Assembly (NCBI GenBank): GCA_027033525.1
Contig: JALVLD010000116.1
Coordinates: 1 to 10,269 of the forward strand
DNA from: Candidatus Dojkabacteria bacterium
GTDB taxonomy: Bacteria > Patescibacteriota > Dojkabacteria > GCA-002793355
Length of the DNA: 10,269 nucleotides
Direction: 5' to 3'
The position numbers and the translations under genes were made by a program. The notes below the pieces were generated by a model. That model ran no database searches and was not told the DNA's origin. It worked only from the letters and a program-made list of their open reading frames with translations. This document shows positions 7,401 through 10,269 of this stretch, piece by piece. Positions within the stretch are counted from its first letter, which is position 1, and every line of letters begins with the position of its first letter.

Positions 7401-8081
7401 GCCTTACTTGTATGGGATGCCTTAAGCATACCGCTCGGCGGTTTAGCAGGGAATATATGGCTAGTAGTATTTTTATTGGTGAATAAATTGCTAAAAAATA
7501 AGAGGATTCGAGGGAGCGTTTTAGATATAGATAGCAAAGAACCGTTATCAGGGATAATAGTGGAGTTGTGGGAAGTAAATAAAAATAAATTAGTGGATGT
7601 GGAAATAACGGATGCTAACGGTAGTTTCCAATTCGCGGTGGGGAATGGTGATTATGTCTTAAAAGTGGCCAATAAAGATTATGTATTCCCACCGGCTAGC
7701 AAGAAACTAGAAGGCTTGGAGGGGATTTATGGGAATGTGTATGTAGGAGAGGTGATAAAACCTCAGGCAGGGCAACAAATAGATATGTTGGTAGAAGTGA
7801 AGGATAAAGATGCGATGTATAGATATAGAGGTTTTGGGGATTATTTGGCAGAGGTGAATGTGAAGTGGTTTACGTGGCCAGTAATAGTATCGTTAGTATT
7901 GTATGGTATTGGTTTGTTATATAGTGTGTATGTATTAATAATGTGGCCACTAGTATGTAATGGAGTATTATTGTTAGCATGGATTTTGATAGGTGTAGTG
8001 AAAGTAATAGGACTGGTGAAAAAACCAAGATATATTCAAAAGGCCCAGTATTTGCAGTACATGCTTGGTAAACAGTTGTAA
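1398..8081 (+). CDS. Giant modular cell-surface protein with Gly-rich solenoid modules, Fn3/Ig-like domains and C-terminal membrane anchor
   Basis: A 2227-aa protein. Order by eye: basic N-terminus and a signal or anchor helix (about 16-32); Gly-rich module G1 (45-305); Fn3-like domain (309-448, with Y-K-W-R-A-R); Big-1/invasin-like Ig domain (449-553); second Ig-like domain (555-658); Gly-rich modules G2 (662-958), G3 (1021-1295) and G4 (1311-1531); Fn3-like domain (1533-1667, Y-K-W-R-V-R); two Ig/PKD-like domains (1668-1852); Thr/Val/Pro stalk (1855-1908); Cys-bearing Ig-like domain (1912-1990); hydrophobic stretch (1995-2032) followed by K-N-K-R; carboxypeptidase-regulatory-like domain (about 2037-2138); two membrane helices (2160-2207) and a basic tail. 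The Gly-rich modules alternate short hydrophobic strands such as I-x-I-x-G-x-I with Gly runs, as expected of a beta-solenoid. No catalytic motif was seen. Adhesion or a surface filament is the likely role, by inference. The ATG at 1398 overlaps the upstream gene by 26 nt and precedes the signal helix directly; there is no strong Shine-Dalgarno. Gly codons are mostly GGA/GGG, making the strand very purine-rich. Confidence 0.85.
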   Translation: MEEAQKRNKSQKLEKLAFLVYWFVIVLALGWISRGLGKKIEAQSCNIPTTVDTTIEVTPTSSDNVIDCSGQDITVVNGGKIIVHSYKTSDADVNNDGGAIIKVNNLTIEAGGEITADGEGYAPGDSEPVNAQESNGYAGGSGGGYGGAGGIGNTPGGSGNVPGTPGTTAGDKESPLLLGGAGGNTAGGGEGGKGGGAIKIEASGTVEINGRISANGTDGTIAPDSQTAGGGGAGGSVWIIGDILTGNGTVEAKGGGTDATANYIGGGGGGGRVVLMALSSTSFSGTIDVSGGHGSQDGGVGTIMGPGVKPADPTVTKVYETKLDNYGHPVAGTVNREVPYQGYTQKKDLTFASDMHGDTIHLEIEVRKVTESFTGTPTHVQSGWDTSKDCTGMPTSGDFDIGSYCGYVVVNGLATSVQYKWRARVVSDKGFKSNWVDVGTNGINDPDFSISGPLDTILISAGNNQTGIVGQQLPVDPKVQAVDANGIPVPLDEGYTWQVTEGGGGLANVQTTTDANGFLTAEWTLGTVAGSNNQKLTVSKGDVNTQLVASADPGPIYGYEIDTGDIINWPTNTGFTYKVTAVDQYGNKTNSNATLTVTPVKSNDVTTPGVGTLSPSSITLTNGEVTINDATYTDQESIKIQVKDSNNRVGYSKSILFVDPNGTNCPAITIDRDQTWDASTVSGGVFDCRGLGTLTVKGGYTLTLKSYDNGDNDWGNDYGVTILADDMVIEGGGVVSGDELGYQGSRGPGHRVDGGASYGGYGIDEVQPYGSAYEPAELGSAAPSEWYGHWTYAGGGGAMKLEVGGEMRIDGTITAVGAEAADGLNHSGSTGGAIWIDTGVLSGGGVIRADGGGSNKGGSGGRIAIYYSTDNSDILNTIGTVDPHVHAWGGNGAASGTIYVEHKGVDVSHGGLLYIDNNGHDWRSAALVPDTYNFSKLILKRYGHLRVLGNDTVFEVASGQVEGDNTKPRLEVEGTIKSASPFTVDGFDLVVLGDIQLGDSNENSTLILGGNIGGKMSLFAHTWAHNAANGYKFKEIDIKTDSTLFLWSYDNGDTDWSNDYGITLEAVNINIEASGSLSGYALGYRGMHGPGHDWGASHGGYADGTASYGDMFEPFELGSGSGVDRIGGAGGSAIKLIVTDELRNDGEITVDGEDKCDDYDAGAGGSLWLDINVLSGSGTLTADGGRDSCGSYGYQHGAGGRIAIYYYTDDSDILSTLGTDNPKVHAWAGQGYGGNSGTGPGTIYIEHKGVDPHHGGSLYIDNNGNTGRAQDLEPREYTFHNVYIGSGTYMKIKSDINAVPQGEEHPVTGRGPVLNITGDFTLASGAVLDGTGEGFPAGLGYGAGQNGIGNGGGAGGSHGGKGGRGQDDGVNGEADSGDTYGHQLQPFTIGSGGGNGGTGNLGGAGGSAIAIIALGKYNPTTNEYDYGNVTIHGTIRVNGADGRIGSPGGGGGAGGSILIEANSCAIDGVLEARGGRGGESDYDGGGGGGGRISPLYAKGPCVVENGTFDVSGGEPVNPSAYHAQAGQVGTMPPAPNTIPIPPRDKRQYAVYGTNSVEIPLGAVITTTSVELEADVYDVGATSTNPKHLKLQFELKKVGEAFDGSTGIYDSNVITFTGGDPARLRVNISNLDFGQSYKWRVRAVNADNGIVTPWVEYGDNGDTADFTISTVKSLSLEANKLTVDLDEPISLTVKALNAVGSVDDSYRGQVHFSSTASNVTLPADYTFVSEDNGEHVFTNSLVFHEVGTFTVKVEDAVNPTLYDTVDITVRPPASPFVSIGADKVQVQPGDPVELIWLTGYVTNPRIDPDIGAVDPSGHTTVVFNQVGQYTYTITGDTYDGGQLTSSVTIFVGEQQATGTVYVTQPVYITQTVTVTVPVTVTITPSITSVPSATTTPTTVYVKPGEGNQESRVCPIIKSFGANKTKVTKDEKVKLSWNVENAKQVSINILGKDLPLTGNSEVLLERTTTVRLTAVRGDCTREQTIIVKVVDKHCDYIGWLLLVALLVWDALSIPLGGLAGNIWLVVFLLVNKLLKNKRIRGSVLDIDSKEPLSGIIVELWEVNKNKLVDVEITDANGSFQFAVGNGDYVLKVANKDYVFPPASKKLEGLEGIYGNVYVGEVIKPQAGQQIDMLVEVKDKDAMYRYRGFGDYLAEVNVKWFTWPVIVSLVLYGIGLLYSVYVLIMWPLVCNGVLLLAWILIGVVKVIGLVKKPRYIQKAQYLQYMLGKQL
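2904..2912 (+). repeat. Nine-G homopolymer inside the giant surface-protein gene
   Basis: Nine consecutive G bases encode Gly503-Gly505 in the Big-1-like domain, preceded by the codons GAG GGC and followed by TTA. With eight G the frame becomes GGT TAG, an immediate stop after about 504 residues. With ten G a stop follows within about 30 codons. Only the nine-G length seen here gives the full protein. Confidence 0.9.
3501..4154 (+). repeat. Tandem duplicated Gly-rich module, copy 1 (G2 core)
   Basis: Encodes residues 702-919 of the giant protein. Landmarks in order: S-Y-D-N-G-D, N-D-Y-G, E-L-G-Y, G-P-G-H, a Y-G...E-P-x-E-L-G-S motif, G-G-A-I-W-I-D, G-G-R-I-A-I-Y-Y, V-H-A-W, G-T-I-Y-V-E-H-K-G-V-D and Y-I-D-N-N-G. 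All return in the same order in the next module. Identical DNA words include agttatgataatggggat (3513-3530) and gtgcatgcgtggg (4050-4062). Confidence 0.8.
4527..5189 (+). repeat. Tandem duplicated Gly-rich module, copy 2 (G3 core)
   Basis: Encodes residues 1044-1264 and repeats the landmarks of copy 1 in the same order and nearly the same spacing (S-Y-D-N-G-D to Y-I-D-N-N-G is 210 residues in copy 1, 213 in copy 2). Shared DNA words agttatgataatggggat (4539-4556) and gtgcatgcgtggg (5067-5079) lie about 1.02 kb downstream of their counterparts. Synonymous codon choice has drifted elsewhere, so the duplication is not very recent or has only local gene conversion. Confidence 0.8.
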
Positions 8082-8151
8082 AATTTTATTGCATTTTGTT
8101 AGCTTAAGCCATTTCCTTAGCGAACTTCTAGTATATTGGGAGATTTTAAGT

Positions 8152-8157
8152 TATAAT
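8152..8157 (+). promoter_or_regulatory. Candidate -10 box of a leaderless mscS promoter
   Basis: A perfect TATAAT lies six bases before the ATG at 8163, so transcription would be expected to start at or next to the start codon. At the proper distance upstream only TAGTAT (8129-8134) is seen, a poor -35, and there is no extended -10. In such AT-rich DNA a chance match is possible. Confidence 0.4.
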
Positions 8158-8162
8158 ATGAT

Positions 8163-8714
8163 ATGGAGAATGTTATTGCAAAAATTACAGTATATGCTGA
8201 GAGGCTTGGGCTTTCTTTGTTAATTTTTCTTATTGCTTATTGGTTGCAAAAAATAGGCAGAAAAGTAATTAGAAAATTACTTAAGGCCACTAAGCGATTT
8301 GACGCCCCAGAAGCCAAATTAAAAGGTAGGTTAAAAACACTAATTAAATTACTTGCAGATATTTATGCAGCTATTTTATATTTTCTGGCTTTATATTATA
8401 CCTTGCAGGTATGGAATATAAATGTTGCTCCACTTTTAGCAGGAGCAGGGGTTATAGGTTTGGCAATAGGATTTGGCTCAAAAGAATTGGTTAAAGATTT
8501 AGTTTATGGTTTCTTTATCCTTTTTGATGCAGCATATAATGTGGGAGATTATATTGAGGCTGCAGGATTTAAGGGCAAGGTTGTAAGCATTGGTATTAGA
8601 ACTACAATATTAAGGGGGGGAGATGGTGCTAGATACATTATCCCTAATGGTCAAATAACCAAGGTGGCTGTGTATACTAAGAAGCCCCCGTGGTGGGGCA
8701 ATAGCGCAAATTAG
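8163..8714 (+). CDS. Short MscS-family mechanosensitive channel
   Basis: A 183-aa small-conductance mechanosensitive channel-like protein, expected to open under membrane tension and release solutes during osmotic downshock. Helices are visible at about residues 14-34 and 62-84. The pore-lining helix follows at 88-125, with the typical small-residue pattern L-L-A-G-A-G-V-I-G-L-A-I-G-F-G and then V-K-D-L-V-Y-G-F-F-I-L-F-D. The beta domain has V-G-D-Y-I-E, the G-K-V-V-S-I-G-I-R-T-T turn and I-I-P-N-G-Q-I (to about 166). The protein then ends within 17 residues (tail P-P-W-W-G-N-S-A-N), so the C-terminal alpha/beta vestibule domain of typical MscS (E. coli protein about 286 aa) is missing. Only 51 bases separate the stop from lysS, so a frameshifted remainder has no room. 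The ATG at 8163 has no Shine-Dalgarno and sits just after a TATAAT. Confidence 0.9.
   Translation: MENVIAKITVYAERLGLSLLIFLIAYWLQKIGRKVIRKLLKATKRFDAPEAKLKGRLKTLIKLLADIYAAILYFLALYYTLQVWNINVAPLLAGAGVIGLAIGFGSKELVKDLVYGFFILFDAAYNVGDYIEAAGFKGKVVSIGIRTTILRGGDGARYIIPNGQITKVAVYTKKPPWWGNSAN
8614..8620 (+). repeat. Seven-G tract in the channel gene
   Basis: Seven G bases span codons 151-153 of the channel (Arg-Gly-Gly), in the beta domain. Gain of one G leads to TAG four codons later; loss of one leads to TAA after about 15 codons. A slip would remove the conserved I-P-N-G strand. Confidence 0.85.
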
Positions 8715-8742
8715 CCTGCTTGGTGTTATATATAGAATTTGC
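8706..8742. repeat. Seven-base inverted repeat between mscS and lysS
   Basis: GCAAATT (8706-8712) and AATTTGC (8736-8742) are perfect inverted repeats with a 23-base loop. The left arm contains part of the mscS stop region and the right arm abuts the candidate lysS -10 box. There is no T-tract, so it is not a standard terminator. It could be an operator, or chance. Confidence 0.25.
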
Positions 8743-8749
8743 AGATAAT
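8720..8749 (+). promoter_or_regulatory. Candidate promoter for lysS
   Basis: TTGGTG (8720-8725) and GATAAT (8744-8749) are 18 bases apart. The expected start is near 8756, leaving a leader of about 10 nt before the ATG at 8766. It lies immediately after the mscS stop codon, suggesting lysS can be transcribed separately from mscS. Both boxes are imperfect. Confidence 0.4.
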
Positions 8750-8765
8750 ATAAATTTCTATCAGC

Positions 8766-10269
8766 ATGAGTCAAGCCACACAAAAAAACAAACAAGATTT
8801 AGCATATTGGCGCAAATTACGCTTAGAAAAAGTAGAAGCCTTAAGAAAATTAGGTATTGATCCGTATCCAGCAAAAGCTGAGCGTACTCATATGGCTCAA
8901 GAAATAAAAGATAATTTTGATAAACTAGAAGGTAGTGAGGCAATAGTTGTTGGTAGACTGATGGCTTGGCGTGAGCATGGGAAAATAATATTTGCACATA
9001 TAGAGGATGATTCTGGGAGAATTCAGCTCTTTATAAGGAAGGATACTTTAGAGCCAACCAATATAGATAAGCAAATTTTAGGTTGGGAGCATCTAAAACT
9101 AATAGATTTAGGCGATTTTATCCAGGCCAAAGGGGAGGCTGTCAAAACCAGGACAGGCGAAATATCCATATTAGTGCATGAATTAAAAATGATTACTAAG
9201 GCTATTCGTCCGCTTCCAGATAAATGGCATGGCATAAAGGATAAAGAAGCACGACTAAGGCGTAGATATCTAGACATGCTTATGACACCAGCTTTGCGTG
9301 AGCGTTTTAAACGACGTGCACTTTTTTGGAGAGCTGTACGTAATTTTTTAGATTCTAGAGGCTTTTGGGAAATAAATGTGCCAGTGTTAGAATTAGTGCC
9401 CGGTGGTGGAGATGCTCGGCCATTTGTTACTTATTATAATGCTTTGGATCAATATTTTTATTTAAGAATTGCACATGAATTGCAGCTAAAACGACTCTTA
9501 GGAGCAGGTTTTGAGAAAGTATATGACATTGGTCCAAGATTTAGAAATGAAGGTTTTAGTCCAGAACATTTGCCAGAACATATTGCAATGGAATGGTACT
9601 GGGCATACGCAGATCATAGAGACGGCATGCAGTTAGTTAAAGAATTGTTTAGATATATTGCAAAAGAGGTATATGGTACTTATAAATTTAAAATTCGTGG
9701 TTTTGAAGTAGATTTAGCCAAAGAATGGGAATTGATTGATTTTGGCCAAATTATAAAAGAAAGATTTAATGTTAATATTTTTGAAACTCCAGTTGAAAAA
9801 ATGCTTGAAATATTAAACCAAAATGGTGTAGAACTAGAGGAACCTAATAGAAATAGAGCAGTTGATAACCTGTGGAAATTAATTCGTAAAACGATTGCCG
9901 GCCCTGCATTCTTAGTTGGGGTTCCTAAATATCTTTCGCCACTTGCAAAGGTAGATCCTAATAATCCGCGAGTAGTATTAAGATTCCAGCCAATTATAGC
10001 GGGTAGCGAACTAGCAAATGCTTGGGCAGAGCTTAATGATCCTGTTGATCAATTAGAGCGTTTTGTTGAGCAAGCAAAATTAAGAGCCGCAGGGGACCAG
10101 GAAGCACAATTTTTAGATATAGATTTTGTAGAAATGTTAGAGTGGGGTATGCCTCCTGCAGTAGGTTTTGGGTTTACAGAAAGGGTATTTTGGTTTTTAG
10201 AAGATGTACCAGCACGTGAAGGTGTACCATTCCCTGCTTTGCGGCATGAGATAGATGAATCTACTAAAA
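8766..10269 (+). CDS. lysS: Lysyl-tRNA synthetase, class II (C-terminus cut by window edge)
   Basis: Charges tRNA-Lys with lysine in the cytoplasm, using ATP. 501 residues are visible and the frame is open at the window end. An N-terminal helical segment with L-R-K-L-G-I-D-P-Y-P (26-35) leads into an OB-fold anticodon-binding domain (about 57-150, with V-V-G-R-L-M and H-I-E-D-D-S-G-R-I-Q). The class II core follows: R-R-R-Y-L-D (165-170), the motif 1 region with P-G-G-G-D-A-R-P-F (212-220) and Y-L-R-I-A-H-E-L-Q-L-K-R-L (232-244), and motif 2 with F-R-N-E-G-F (259-264). Motif 3 is present but divergent: G-F-G-F-T-E-R at 467-473 instead of the usual G-I-G-I-D-R, with the invariant Arg kept. This variant fits CPR enzymes. 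Typical bacterial LysRS is about 500 aa, so little should be missing unless there is a C-terminal extension. The ATG at 8766 lacks a Shine-Dalgarno sequence. Confidence 0.95.
   Translation, partial: MSQATQKNKQDLAYWRKLRLEKVEALRKLGIDPYPAKAERTHMAQEIKDNFDKLEGSEAIVVGRLMAWREHGKIIFAHIEDDSGRIQLFIRKDTLEPTNIDKQILGWEHLKLIDLGDFIQAKGEAVKTRTGEISILVHELKMITKAIRPLPDKWHGIKDKEARLRRRYLDMLMTPALRERFKRRALFWRAVRNFLDSRGFWEINVPVLELVPGGGDARPFVTYYNALDQYFYLRIAHELQLKRLLGAGFEKVYDIGPRFRNEGFSPEHLPEHIAMEWYWAYADHRDGMQLVKELFRYIAKEVYGTYKFKIRGFEVDLAKEWELIDFGQIIKERFNVNIFETPVEKMLEILNQNGVELEEPNRNRAVDNLWKLIRKTIAGPAFLVGVPKYLSPLAKVDPNNPRVVLRFQPIIAGSELANAWAELNDPVDQLERFVEQAKLRAAGDQEAQFLDIDFVEMLEWGMPPAVGFGFTERVFWFLEDVPAREGVPFPALRHEIDESTK

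Noticed and set aside
8082..8150. Search for a terminator after the giant gene, including the palindrome GCTTAAGC at 8102-8109
   Set aside because: The palindrome is short and AT-centred with no loop and no T-run; no stem-loop good enough for a rho-independent terminator was seen.

Overview
The window looks like chromosomal DNA from an AT-rich bacterium, most likely of the Patescibacteria/CPR group. This is an inference from three things. First, the lysyl-tRNA synthetase has a motif 3 form (GFGFTER...FWFLED) that I associate with CPR enzymes. Second, the giant surface protein ends in membrane helices flanking a carboxypeptidase-regulatory-like domain, an arrangement I know from CPR surface proteins. 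Third, the truncated first gene resembles a small ACT-domain family shared by CPR and archaea. No phylum can be fixed from this window alone.

Layout. Positions 1-262 hold the 5' part of a small minus-strand gene. Positions 263-373 are a compact divergent promoter region: two near-consensus sigma-70-type promoters point away from each other, and their -35 boxes form an inverted repeat four bases apart. Rightward lies a two-gene operon: a 349-aa polytopic membrane protein (DUF1189-like architecture), overlapped by 26 nt by a 2227-aa modular surface protein filling 1398-8081. Next come a short MscS-type mechanosensitive channel (8163-8714) and lysS (8766 onward, running off the window), each with its own possible promoter. 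There are no tRNA or rRNA genes, CRISPR arrays or transposons, and no gene-free stretch longer than about 110 bases.

The giant protein is the centre of interest. It starts with a signal or anchor helix. Four glycine-rich, probably beta-solenoid, modules follow, interleaved with Fn3-like and Ig-like domains (one of Big-1/invasin type). A Thr/Val/Pro stalk and a last Ig-like domain then lead into a membrane region, a carboxypeptidase-regulatory-like domain and two final membrane helices. Two of the Gly-rich modules are a tandem duplication still recognisable in the DNA, and a Gly-rich + Fn3-like pair occurs near both ends of the ectodomain. A nine-G tract lies in the Big-1 domain; loss of one G would create an immediate stop, so the gene could be phase-variable.

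How the genes may work together (inference): the small membrane protein and the giant protein are probably co-transcribed and may act together at the envelope, for example in export, assembly or anchoring of the giant filament. The mechanosensitive channel and lysS look like ordinary housekeeping neighbours.
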